In this document: piece by piece, positions 1 through 7,507 of the stretch
Position numbering within the stretch: the first letter of the stretch is position 1
Layout of the letters: each line of letters starts with the position of its first letter
Assembly (NCBI GenBank): GCA_005881495.1
Contig: VBHI01000140.1
Coordinates: 1 to 11,891 of the forward strand
DNA length: 11,891 nucleotides
Source of the DNA: Chloroflexota bacterium
GTDB taxonomy: Bacteria > Chloroflexota > Ktedonobacteria > Ktedonobacterales > Ktedonobacteraceae
Direction of reading: 5' to 3'
Program-made: the position numbers and the translations under genes
Notes under the pieces: model-generated
Databases searched by the model: none
Told to the model about the DNA's origin: nothing
Seen by the model: only the letters and a program-made list of their open reading frames with translations

Positions 1-85
1 GCAATCCCTTTGAAGTGACCTCACACCCACCGGAATTTTTTGACATGTACATTCCATAACGTGAGAGTAAGGATAGGTTGTTTCC

Positions 86-1840
86 ATGGATAAAAATCAG
101 ATTGCCGCAATTTTTGAAGAGGTGGCGGTGCTGCTTGCCTTGAAGGAGGATAGTAACCCGTTTGAGGCGAGGGCTTATGAAAATGCCGCGCGGGCCATCA
201 ATGCTCTGGATGGCGACATCGAGCAATTGACGCGATCCGGCAAGCTTAAAGGCACGCCAGGGTTGGGAGCCACGATTGTCAAGCGTGTCGAAGAACTGGT
301 CGATACGGGACAGCTGGCCTTCTACGAGGAGTTGCGCGACAGCACTCCTGCAGTGAAGCTTGAAATGCTGCGTATTCAGGGGGTGGGTCCTAAGAAAATC
401 AATGCCATTTACGACAAGTTACATGTGAACAGCATTGCCGAATTGGAGCAGGCATGCCTCGATGACAGGGTGGCGCATCTGCCTGGTTTTGGGAAAAAGA
501 CGCAGGATAATATATTGCAGGGCATCGCCTTTCTGGCGCAACATTCCGACCGTTTCCAGTATCCAGTAGCGGAGGAAGAAGCCGAACGGATCCGCGCTGC
601 GCTGGCAACCTTGCCGGAGATCGTGCGTTTGCAGGTGGCTGGGAGCCTGCGCCGCCGGCGCGAGACGGTGAAGGATATCGATATGGTGGCGAGTGTGGCA
701 GATGATGCCGGAGACGAGATCAGGCGTAAGATCATGGATTTTTTCACCGGCCAACCTTCTGTCAAGGCTATCACGGGAAAAGGCGAGACAAAATCAAGCG
801 CCATACTGGGCAGCGGGATCGCGATGGACCTGCGGGTCGTCAAGGATAGCCAGTTTCCGTATACGCTGCACCACTTTACAGGTTCCAAGGAGCACCATAT
901 TCCGCTGCGGCGGCGCGCACTCAGTATGAATATGACCATCAACGATTATGGTCTTTTTAGGGGGAAAGAGCCAGACCTGGAGCTTGTGCCTTGTAAGAAT
1001 GAAGCCGATATGTATGCCGCGCTAGGTATGGCCTATATCGAGCCTGAACTGCGTGAAGACATGGGAGAGATTGAGGCCGCGCTCCACGGCACGCTGCCCG
1101 TACTGGTGCAGGAGAGCGATCTGCGTGGCATTTTGCACGTTCATTCCACCTGGAGCGATGGGCAGAATACGATTCGCGAGCTGGTCGAGGCATGTATAGC
1201 GCGTGGATACCAGTACCTGGGTATCACCGACCATAGTAAGGTGGCCGCGTATGCAGGAGGGTTGACGGAGGAGAATCTGCGCCGGCAACAGGAGGAGATC
1301 GATCGCCTGAACGAAGAGTACACAGGACGCCTGCACATTCTTAAGGGGACAGAGTGTGATATTCTTAAGGATGGGACACTTGATTACGCTGACGAAGTGT
1401 TAGCAAACCTCGATTTTGTGGTCGCCTCGATTCATAGTAATTTCAATTTGTCGCCGGAGGAGCAGACGCAGCGGATGCTGCGCGCTATCGCCAACCCAAA
1501 TGTTGATATTATTGGACACCCTACGGGGCGTATATTGCTTGGCAGAGTGGGGTATACGCTGGATATGGAGGCGGTGATCGATGCCGCTGTTGAGCACGGG
1601 GTGTGTATTGAGATCAATGCACATCCTTCGCGGCTGGACATGGATTGGCGGCTTGTCAAACGCGCTCGTGATAGGGGAATGAAGATTCCGATCGACCCTG
1701 ACGCGCATATACTTGCCGGATTGGATGTTATACGTTATGGTATAGGCGTTGCCCGTAAAGGTTGGTTGAGCGCCAGTGATGTGCTTAATACAATGGAGAC
1801 GGAAGCGCTGCTGGCTTTTTTCAAGAGGAAGAGAAGCTGA
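86..1840 (+). CDS. polX: DNA polymerase/3'-5' exonuclease PolX (family X polymerase with PHP domain)
   Basis: Bacterial family X DNA polymerase, a cytoplasmic gap-filling repair enzyme acting in base excision or break repair; 584 residues is the usual length for bacterial PolX. The N-terminal 8-kDa-like and helix-hairpin-helix part shows three hairpin motifs: GTPGLG near 56-61, IQGVGPKK near 97-104 and LPGFGKK near 132-138. The nucleotidyltransferase palm has GSLRRRRE at 186-193, with metal-binding Asp197, Asp199 and Asp248. The C-terminal PHP phosphoesterase domain (about 345-584) keeps HVHSTWSDG (His351, His353, Asp358), TDH (382-383), Glu423, His450, His478 and the closing DPDAH (Asp539, His541). 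It therefore looks competent as a 3'-5' exonuclease/phosphoesterase. The ATG at 86 follows AAGGATA at 69-75, a somewhat distant ribosome site. The gene upstream is outside the window. No truncation or missing key residue is seen. Confidence 0.96.
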   Translation: MDKNQIAAIFEEVAVLLALKEDSNPFEARAYENAARAINALDGDIEQLTRSGKLKGTPGLGATIVKRVEELVDTGQLAFYEELRDSTPAVKLEMLRIQGVGPKKINAIYDKLHVNSIAELEQACLDDRVAHLPGFGKKTQDNILQGIAFLAQHSDRFQYPVAEEEAERIRAALATLPEIVRLQVAGSLRRRRETVKDIDMVASVADDAGDEIRRKIMDFFTGQPSVKAITGKGETKSSAILGSGIAMDLRVVKDSQFPYTLHHFTGSKEHHIPLRRRALSMNMTINDYGLFRGKEPDLELVPCKNEADMYAALGMAYIEPELREDMGEIEAALHGTLPVLVQESDLRGILHVHSTWSDGQNTIRELVEACIARGYQYLGITDHSKVAAYAGGLTEENLRRQQEEIDRLNEEYTGRLHILKGTECDILKDGTLDYADEVLANLDFVVASIHSNFNLSPEEQTQRMLRAIANPNVDIIGHPTGRILLGRVGYTLDMEAVIDAAVEHGVCIEINAHPSRLDMDWRLVKRARDRGMKIPIDPDAHILAGLDVIRYGIGVARKGWLSASDVLNTMETEALLAFFKRKRS

Positions 1841-1845
1841 TGAAC

Positions 1846-1859
1846 GGGTCATTTGACCC
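1846..1859. promoter_or_regulatory. Palindrome between polX and the L25 gene
   Basis: Perfect inverted repeat GGGTCA-TT-TGACCC, starting five bases after the polX stop codon. Weak outer complementarity (TGAA at 1841-1844, TTCA at 1862-1865) could extend it. A two-base spacer is too tight for a good RNA hairpin and no U-run follows, so a protein-binding operator for the L25 gene is at least as likely as a terminator. A related palindrome (TGACA-TT-TGTCA) lies at 3946-3957. Function is inferred only. Confidence 0.35.
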
Positions 1860-1912
1860 ATTTCATATTGATGGAAGTGTGTTACATATATGTTAGAGAG
1901 GAACACAATTAC

Positions 1913-2581
1913 ATGGCCGAACAATTAGAATTGGAAGTTTCCCGCCGGGAGATTACTGGAAAGGCAGCCAAGCGGCTGCGCAAGGCGGGGATTATTCCTG
2001 CGAATATCTTTGGACATCAAGAAGCGTCCCAGGCTGTACAAATGGATGCGCTAGCTTTTGAGCGTTTACGACGTTCGCATGCCTCCAAGGGTATCATTGC
2101 GTTGCGTATGCCTGACAGTACAGGAGTACAGACGGCGCTGATACGGCATGTGCAGCACGATCCACGCACCGGCAGAGTGATCCACGTGGATTTCTTCCGG
2201 GTGAGCATGAATGAACGTCTGAACGTTAAAATTGCGTTGCGTTTCGTGGGTGAAGCGCCCGCAGTGAAGAACCAGAATGGGGTATTACTACATCTCATGG
2301 ATACGCTCGAAGTCGAATGTATGGCCGGTGATATACCCGAATATCTCGAAGTCGATGTTGCTCCCCTGGATGAAATTGATGCGCTTCTTCATGCTGAAGA
2401 TGTGAAATTGCCGGCAAACTTCACGCTGATTACCGATCCTAAAGAGGGCGTGGCGAAGGTTGCTGCCACACGTGCTGAGAAGGCCGAGGAAGCGGAAGCA
2501 GTAGAGGAAGCTAAAGAAGCTGCGGCAGCTGCAGCAGCTGCACCTGCTGAGGAGGCCGCACAGGGGAGCGCCGGAGAATAA
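1913..2581 (+). CDS. rplY: 50S ribosomal protein L25/general stress protein CTC
   Basis: Ribosomal protein L25 of the CTC/TL5 type, which binds 5S rRNA in the large subunit. The ATG at 1913 is preferred over an in-frame TTG at 1853. It is preceded by AGAGAGGAAC (about 1895-1904), and the protein then begins MAEQLELEVSRRE, the normal family start, giving 222 residues. The N-terminal domain (about 1-95) carries GKAAKRLRKAGIIPANIFG at 17-34 and HVDFFRV at 91-97. The C-terminal beta domain (about 100-185) includes FVGEAPAVK and a DTLEVEC-like strand. The last 35 residues are an Ala/Glu-rich low-complexity tail with an eight-alanine run (203-210), common in CTC-type L25 and probably disordered. 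The glycosyltransferase gene begins 29 bases downstream, so the two are probably co-transcribed. Confidence 0.95.
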   Translation: MAEQLELEVSRREITGKAAKRLRKAGIIPANIFGHQEASQAVQMDALAFERLRRSHASKGIIALRMPDSTGVQTALIRHVQHDPRTGRVIHVDFFRVSMNERLNVKIALRFVGEAPAVKNQNGVLLHLMDTLEVECMAGDIPEYLEVDVAPLDEIDALLHAEDVKLPANFTLITDPKEGVAKVAATRAEKAEEAEAVEEAKEAAAAAAAAPAEEAAQGSAGE

Positions 2582-2610
2582 GAACGCTTTTCCAGGAGAG
2601 AGCGATAGTT

Positions 2611-3909
2611 ATGCGCATTATGATTGTCACGGATCAATATCCGCCGATGGTCGGTGGTGTTCCGACAGTAACACACGGTCTTGCCCACGATTTTGCAGAT
2701 CGTGGGCACCAGGTCTGGGTTGTTGCGCCGAGCCAGGGGCCACGCGATGTGCGTCGTCTAGAGCAAAAGGTACGTGTCTATCGCTTCTCCTCGTTTGACT
2801 GGCCGACGTACGAGGGGCTGCGTATTCCCTTTTTGCCATTTGTACCCATGCGCAACCTTTTGAAGAAAAGCGATCCGCATATTATTCACATTCACTCGCC
2901 CATTGTGCTAGGGAATATCGCTCAGTTGCTAGCAGGTGGGCTACGGAAGCCTGTGATAGCGACGAATCACTATCTGCCCATCAATATGAGTCGTTCGCTC
3001 ACGACTGATCCGCTGTTTAGCAAGCCATTCAGTAATATCAGCTATTCGTACCTGGTGCATTTTTGTAATCGTTTCGAGTATGTCACTGCTCCTACGGCCA
3101 CCGCGCTGAAGCTGTTATATGAACATGGTTTGCGCGCCCCTGCCGGCGTTATCTCTAACGGGATTGATCTGAGAAAGTTCACCCCGGGAGAGAGAAGCGA
3201 TCATATTCGTGAGAAATTTGGCCTTCCACTGGATCGTCCGATTGCCCTGCATGTCAATCGCTTGAGCGAAGAGAAGCGGGTCGATGTGTTACTCGATGCC
3301 GCTGCGAATATGACCGGCAACGGCTATATTGCGCTTGTGGGATCGGGTCCTGCTGAAGCTGAATTGCGGGAGCAGGCTGAGCGACTGAAACTCAGTGAGC
3401 GTGTCTCGTTTCTGGGTTATGTTCGCGATGCCGATCTGCTGGCGCTGCGCCGTTCCGTGGAGCTGTTTGTGATACCTTCTGAAGCGGACTTGCAGAGCCT
3501 TGCGACGATGGAAGCGATGGCCTGTGGTTTGCCTGTGATTGCGGCCAACTCCTACGCCTTGCCGGAACTTGTGCATCATGATGAGAATGGCTATGTTTTC
3601 CAACCGGGGAACAGCAGTGAACTGGCGAGTTATCTGGATAAGCTGCTGGCTGATGCTGCATTGCGGGCGAGGATGGGTGAGAAGAGCCTGGAGATTATCG
3701 CCAGGCATGATCGTGTGCAGGTGCTTGATCAGTGGGAGGCGCTTTATCGACGGCTCTCCGATGAATTTATTGAGGCAAAACAGCGAAAATTACACATGCG
3801 CATGGCAAGGTGGCGTCCAGGATATACACCCCCCATGTCTTCGCGACGACCGCGCATTGTGCGTACAGGCGAACTGGTGCTTGATCCGAGGCTAGTTGAG
3901 GAGGAGTAG
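2611..3909 (+). CDS. GT-B glycosyltransferase, family 4-like
   Basis: Retaining GT-B glycosyltransferase of 432 residues, probably acting at the inner membrane face on a lipid or envelope glycan. The N-terminal acceptor domain starts MRIMIVTDQYPPMVGGV, with the Gly-Gly loop at 15-16, DFADRGHQVWVVAP at 27-40 and HIHSP at 93-97. The C-terminal donor domain begins near 180 (ISNGIDLRKF) and contains HVNRLSEEKRVD (214-225) and ALVGSGP (241-247). The nucleotide-sugar motif is at 289-306. The usual E-X7-E appears as Asp293-X7-Glu301, an Asp for the first Glu. A basic tail (about 390-418) follows the Rossmann fold. The best family guess is PimB- or diacylglycerol glucosyltransferase-like; donor and acceptor cannot be read from sequence. 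The ATG follows CCAGGAGAG (2592-2600) at good spacing. No nearby partner fixes the pathway. Confidence 0.88.
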   Translation: MRIMIVTDQYPPMVGGVPTVTHGLAHDFADRGHQVWVVAPSQGPRDVRRLEQKVRVYRFSSFDWPTYEGLRIPFLPFVPMRNLLKKSDPHIIHIHSPIVLGNIAQLLAGGLRKPVIATNHYLPINMSRSLTTDPLFSKPFSNISYSYLVHFCNRFEYVTAPTATALKLLYEHGLRAPAGVISNGIDLRKFTPGERSDHIREKFGLPLDRPIALHVNRLSEEKRVDVLLDAAANMTGNGYIALVGSGPAEAELREQAERLKLSERVSFLGYVRDADLLALRRSVELFVIPSEADLQSLATMEAMACGLPVIAANSYALPELVHHDENGYVFQPGNSSELASYLDKLLADAALRARMGEKSLEIIARHDRVQVLDQWEALYRRLSDEFIEAKQRKLHMRMARWRPGYTPPMSSRRPRIVRTGELVLDPRLVEEE

Positions 3910-3920
3910 GGCTCCTCTTT
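3901..3920 (+). terminator. Short terminator-like hairpin at the end of the glycosyltransferase gene
   Basis: GAGGAG (3901-3906) pairs perfectly with CTCCTC (3912-3917) across a five-base loop that contains the TAG stop codon, followed by TTTCT. The stem is GC-rich but only six pairs long and the U-run is poor, so termination may be weak. It separates the housekeeping block from the phosphotransferase gene. Confidence 0.4.
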
Positions 3921-3945
3921 CTCAGCCTTAGCGGCATTTCCCCCA

Positions 3946-3957
3946 TGACATTTGTCA
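3946..3957. promoter_or_regulatory. Palindrome upstream of the phosphotransferase gene
   Basis: Inverted repeat TGACA-TT-TGTCA in the 163-base gap before the phosphotransferase. Its core GACATTTGTC has the same layout as GTCATTTGAC at 1848-1857. No convincing -10 box at the right distance was seen, so a promoter is not called. It could be an operator; this is a weak inference. Confidence 0.25.
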
Positions 3958-4072
3958 CGCCCAAATCAGGATAGATTTCACTTCCCTTCGACCCGAGATA
4001 CAACTACACTCTGACTGTAGCGAAAGCGGAGCCGCCGGAGTGCGGTCCCTTGACGAGATAGGAGGAAGTGTG

Positions 4073-6817
4073 ATGAATATCCATGATCAGGAACGCCAGC
4101 AGAGGAGCGAGCGCACGCCCGATCACATCGCTCTGGTTTTCCCTCTGAATGCGCTTGACCGTACGCTGCTCCGCGTGGTTGGCGGCAAGGCGGCGAATCT
4201 GGGCGAGCTGCTCCGCGCGGGCTTCTCTGTTCCCCCCGGTTTCTGTGTCACCACCGACACCTATGCGCTGGTGAGCGATGGTGCCGGGCTCGAACCCATC
4301 CTGGCGGAACTCTCCACGACACGCGCCGAAGAGACGGTGCGCCTGGCAGAGTTGGCTGCCGCAGCCAACATCGCCTTGCTACAAGCGTCTATTCCGACCA
4401 GCGTTGTCGAGGCCATCACGGAGGCGTATCAGGCGCTAAGCAATGGAGGATCACCTGTTCCCGTAGCCGTGCGTTCCTCTGCGACCGCTGAAGATTTGCC
4501 CTCCGCGAGCTTTGCTGGTCAGCAGGAAACGTATCTCAATATCGTTGGTGTCCAAGCCGTGCTCACCGCGATCCAGCGCTGTTGGGCGTCGTTGTGGACT
4601 GACCGCGCTGTCAGCTACCGCAAAAGCCTGGCCATTGATCCTCGCACGGTGCGCATGGCGGTGGTCGTCCAGCGCCTGGTGGACGCCCAGATGGCCGGTG
4701 TGCTCTTCACGGCCAACCCGCTCACCGGCAAGCGCCGGGAGATCGTGATCGATGCCAATCCCGGCCTGGGGGAGGCAGTGGTCTCCGGCGCGACCAACCC
4801 GGACCACTTCGTAGTGCGTACCACCACGGGCGAGATCGTCGAGCATCATTTGGGCGACAAGCAGGTGATCATTCAGGCAACCTCCGGAGGCGGGACACAG
4901 AAGATCGAAGCAGGCGCTCGCACTGCTCATGCCTGTCTCTCTGACGCCCAGATCCATGCACTTGTGGAGCTGGGAGCACAGGTCGAAGCACACTATGAAG
5001 CTCCCCAGGATATCGAGTGGGCGATTGATGCCGCTGATCGGATCTTCCTGCTCCAGGCACGCCCGATTACGACGCTGTTTCCGCTGCCTGCTGAGGCCTC
5101 GTGCACTGATGAGGTCTTACAGGTATACCTATCGTTCAACATCCAACAGGGTACCTACCGGCCCTTCACACCTATGGGCACCTCCGCTATCCGTCTGCTC
5201 GCTTCATCGATGGTAACGCTCGCCGGCTTTCCTCTACGTGAGCCGCTTACTGGCCCCCGCTTCGTCACAGAGGCTGCCTCTCGCATCTTCTTCGATGTGA
5301 CTGCCGCGCTGCGCAGTTCGTTTGGACGTACCTGCCTTGTGCAGGCGATGTCGGAGGCGGAGGTCTACGCCGCAGCGATCTTCCAGCAGCTTGCCAGCGA
5401 TCCACGTCTCTCCCTGGTTCCTACACGGCGGTGGCCGTTGTTTCGTTCGATCGTCCTGCTGCTAGTCCGCACACGCATGCCGTGGTATCTCCTCCGAGCG
5501 CTGCTCTCGCCCAGGGCCGCCCAGGCGCAGCTGCTCTTGTATATTCGCACATTGCGCCGTGCAGGGACGGTCGAGGAGAACGCCCTGGCCAGCACCCGCC
5601 TGGCAACCGTCGAGCAGCTCTTCTTTGACGCAATCCCACGCCTGTTGTCTGGTGCCTCTCCGGTCATGCTCGGCGGCATGGTGGCCTTCACCCTGGGAGG
5701 CCTCCTCCTCGGCGATCTGGCGACGGAGGGCGAACGGCAGATTGTGCTGCGGGGAGCGCCGTCCAATCCCACCACCGAAATGAATCTGGCGCTTTGGGCG
5801 CTGGCCGAGCAGGTGCACGCCGATCCTGCCACGGCTCACCTGGTGCGTGACACTCCAGCGGCCCGGCTTGCAGAGGACTACGGTACCGGGAGCCTGCCCC
5901 CGCGCTTCCAGCAGGGACTGGCGAACTTCCTGGCCACCTATGGTCATCGCAGTGTGGCCGAACTCGACCTGGGGGTGCCGCGCTGGTCGGAGGACACGAC
6001 CTATGTGCTCGGCATCCTTGCCAGCTACCAGGAGATTCGTGATCCGGCACAGGCCCCGGATGTGCAGTTCCAGCGTGCAATAGTGGAGGCCGAGGCGATG
6101 GTGGCTGAACTGACACGACGCGCCACGCGCAAGAGCTGGTTGCGCGGCCTGCTCGTTGGTTTCTGCCTGAGACGTGCCCGCGCGCTCGGTGGCCTGCGCG
6201 AAATGCCCAGGTTCTGTATTACGCTGCTGCTCTCCCGAGCGCGGGCCCTTCTCTGGTCTGTTGGAAAGGAGTTAGCACAGGCTGGGCGCCTGGAGAAAGC
6301 CGAAGATATCTTTTTCATTACCCTGCCCGAGGTGAGCTCTGCGCTCACCGGAACCGATCTGAGAGCCCTGGTACGTGAACGGCAGGCCAGTTACGCTCAG
6401 GAACTCGCTCGTCGGTATGTCCCGCTCGTCCTGCTCTCCGATGGTACCGAACCCACTGCCCGGCCACCTGTTGCCGCATCAGCAGAAGGTGCACTCCAGG
6501 GGACACCGGCCTCGCCAGGGATCGTGACCGCGCCCGCACGGGTGATCCTCGATCCCCAAGGCGCTCGCCTGGAACACGGAGAGATTCTGGTCGCGCCCTC
6601 GACCGACCCTGGCTGGACACCCCTCTTCTTCACTGCTGGTGGCCTGGTGATGGAAATGGGTGGGGCGATGGCGCATGGCGCTATCGTGGCCCGCGAGTAT
6701 GGCATCCCGGCGGTCGTCGGCGTACCACAAGCGACTGAGCGTATCACCAACGGGATGCGTCTCACCGTCGATGGCACTACTGGCACTGTCGTCATCGAGC
6801 CCGTGAGTGATAAGTAG
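4073..6817 (+). CDS. Rifampin-phosphotransferase-like dikinase (PEP-synthase-related)
   Basis: ATP-dependent phosphotransferase of the PEP-synthase superfamily, 914 residues. The N-terminal ATP-grasp domain (about 20-340) has GGKAANLGEL (37-46), RSSATAEDLP (134-143), SFAGQQETYLN (146-156), DIEWAID (313-319) and LQARPITTL (327-335). A large middle domain follows (about 345-790), with VYLSFNIQQG, a RIFFDVT segment, TYGHRSVAELDL and an EKAEDIFFITLPE stretch. All four have counterparts I recall in Listeria rifampin phosphotransferase. The C-terminal swivelling domain ends in GGAMAHGAIVARE with phospho-acceptor His868 (codon 6674-6676). There is no PEP/pyruvate TIM barrel after it, unlike true PEP synthase, so that name would mislead. 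The family transfers the beta-phosphate of ATP to rifamycins; the substrate here is unproven. The ATG at 4073 is chosen over GTG at 4040 because GGAGGAAG lies at 4061-4068. A membrane protein gene starts 12 bases downstream. Confidence 0.85.
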   Translation: MNIHDQERQQRSERTPDHIALVFPLNALDRTLLRVVGGKAANLGELLRAGFSVPPGFCVTTDTYALVSDGAGLEPILAELSTTRAEETVRLAELAAAANIALLQASIPTSVVEAITEAYQALSNGGSPVPVAVRSSATAEDLPSASFAGQQETYLNIVGVQAVLTAIQRCWASLWTDRAVSYRKSLAIDPRTVRMAVVVQRLVDAQMAGVLFTANPLTGKRREIVIDANPGLGEAVVSGATNPDHFVVRTTTGEIVEHHLGDKQVIIQATSGGGTQKIEAGARTAHACLSDAQIHALVELGAQVEAHYEAPQDIEWAIDAADRIFLLQARPITTLFPLPAEASCTDEVLQVYLSFNIQQGTYRPFTPMGTSAIRLLASSMVTLAGFPLREPLTGPRFVTEAASRIFFDVTAALRSSFGRTCLVQAMSEAEVYAAAIFQQLASDPRLSLVPTRRWPLFRSIVLLLVRTRMPWYLLRALLSPRAAQAQLLLYIRTLRRAGTVEENALASTRLATVEQLFFDAIPRLLSGASPVMLGGMVAFTLGGLLLGDLATEGERQIVLRGAPSNPTTEMNLALWALAEQVHADPATAHLVRDTPAARLAEDYGTGSLPPRFQQGLANFLATYGHRSVAELDLGVPRWSEDTTYVLGILASYQEIRDPAQAPDVQFQRAIVEAEAMVAELTRRATRKSWLRGLLVGFCLRRARALGGLREMPRFCITLLLSRARALLWSVGKELAQAGRLEKAEDIFFITLPEVSSALTGTDLRALVRERQASYAQELARRYVPLVLLSDGTEPTARPPVAASAEGALQGTPASPGIVTAPARVILDPQGARLEHGEILVAPSTDPGWTPLFFTAGGLVMEMGGAMAHGAIVAREYGIPAVVGVPQATERITNGMRLTVDGTTGTVVIEPVSDK

Positions 6818-6829
6818 GAGGAACCTGCG

Positions 6830-7099
6830 ATGAGCCTGTATACCATTTCGTTGTTCCTGCATGTAAGCGGCGCCATTGGCGCCTGTGTCAGCATCAGCAT
6901 CTGGCTCTTCGGCCTTGCCGCCCTTCGACGGGCACAGCGCGTTGAGCAGGTGCGTGCAGTCGCCTGGCTGATCATTATCGTCTCTCCCCTCATCAGGGTG
7001 TCAGGCATTGAGCCGTTGCTGCTGATGTATCATAACTTATCTTGGTATCTTAGTCTAGATCGGCAAGGCCGCTTTTTGCCTGACACCCTGATAAACTAA
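6830..7099 (+). pseudogene. Truncated small integral membrane protein (DUF2269-like N-terminus)
   Basis: The ATG at 6830 has a strong ribosome site (AGGAGGAA, 6816-6823) and lies 12 bases after the phosphotransferase stop, so it was probably translationally coupled to it. Residues 1-54 look genuine: one hydrophobic helix (about 5-30, LFLHVSGAIGACVSISIWLF), a basic RRAQRVEQVR loop, and the start of a second helix (WLIIIVSPL). This pattern resembles the N-terminus of four-helix DUF2269-type membrane proteins of about 150 residues. From residue 55 the reading runs into an inverted-repeat element (6992-7092), and the last 35 residues are element-encoded and end at TAA. No continuation of the membrane protein is found downstream. 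The call as a gene broken by a mobile-element remnant is firm on structure, less so on family. Confidence 0.65.
6992..7092. mobile_element. 101-bp inverted-repeat element (MITE-like or IS remnant)
   Basis: ATCAGGGTGTCAGGCA at 6992-7007 is a perfect 16-base inverted repeat of TGCCTGACACCCTGAT at 7077-7092. Just inside, the arms remain loosely related (AGCCGTTGC versus AGCGGCCTTGC on the opposite strand), as expected of transposon terminal repeats that diverge inward. The interior is AT-richer than the flanks and has no transposase. It starts exactly where the membrane protein loses its expected sequence. No target-site duplication is visible, so it may be an internally deleted or rearranged insertion sequence. 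A large transcription-terminating hairpin is the alternative, but the 69-base spacer and lack of a U-run argue against that. Confidence 0.55.
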
Positions 7100-7127
7100 A
7101 GCAACAAGTGAATTAGTTATGAATCCC

Positions 7128-7156
7128 TTGAAAAGGAACGAGCTTCACTGTATACT
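7128..7156 (+). promoter_or_regulatory. Sigma-70-type promoter
   Basis: TTGAAA at 7128-7133 and TATACT at 7151-7156 are separated by exactly 17 bases, close to the housekeeping consensus (one mismatch in each hexamer). Transcription would start near 7163, at the G-run, and read rightward toward malic enzyme. It is the best promoter match I found in the window, and it lies just outside the truncated membrane gene and its element. Confidence 0.6.
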
Positions 7157-7393
7157 ATTTGAGGGGGGGACAACACTTTCCCTGTATTGTTTTTCGTCAT
7201 GTCCCTCATGATCTTTCTGCACCACCTCGTTTTGCGCCTTTGGCCTTTGGAGCGCGTTTAGTAAGGAGTTTGACCTCACGGTGGTCAGCTCGTAGTCCAT
7301 GAGACCCACGTCGTATTTCTGCTTCGTAGTATGTGTCTTCTCAACAATAGTTGTCGCACTGTAACAGATGAGCACAACAGAAGGAGAACATTG

Positions 7394-7507
7394 ATGAAAG
7401 GACTTTTCAAGTCTAAGGAAGATGAAAGTAAAAAATCATCCAGGAATTACTCCTTTTGTCCAGTGTCTTGTCTCTCGAAATCGTCTATACTTTCTTTTAG
7501 TCCATAG
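7394..7507 (+). CDS. Possible small leader ORF, 37 codons
   Basis: ATG at 7394 sits 7 bases after AAGGAGA (7381-7387), a very good ribosome site, and the frame stays open to TAG at 7505-7507. The product would be a Lys/Ser-rich peptide beginning MKGLFKSKEDESKK, with two Cys and no membrane segment. It matches no family I know. Its place in the malic enzyme leader, after the promoter, could make it a leader peptide that tunes expression, or it could be the start of a decayed gene. Confidence 0.35.
   Translation: MKGLFKSKEDESKKSSRNYSFCPVSCLSKSSILSFSP

Noticed and set aside
40..80. TTGACA at 40-45 as the -35 box of a polX promoter
   Set aside because: No acceptable -10 hexamer lies 16-18 bases downstream; the nearest AT-rich hexamers are at the wrong spacing.
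3910..4072. Rifamycin-associated element upstream of the phosphotransferase
   Set aside because: I looked for the GGGGCTTGC-type palindrome known upstream of some rifamycin-inactivating genes; nothing resembling it is present.
4073..6817. Calling the gene PEP synthase (ppsA)
   Set aside because: The His domain is C-terminal and the PEP/pyruvate TIM barrel is absent, so the architecture does not match PpsA.
7145..7375. 76-codon open frame on the minus strand starting at GTG
   Set aside because: No recognisable domain, no ribosome site that stands out, and it is opposed by the strong rightward promoter. I considered a transposase C-terminus but could not match any conserved motif.
7468..7491. 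Second promoter with TATACT at 7486-7491
   Set aside because: The available -35-like hexamers are 12 or 24 bases away, outside the workable range.
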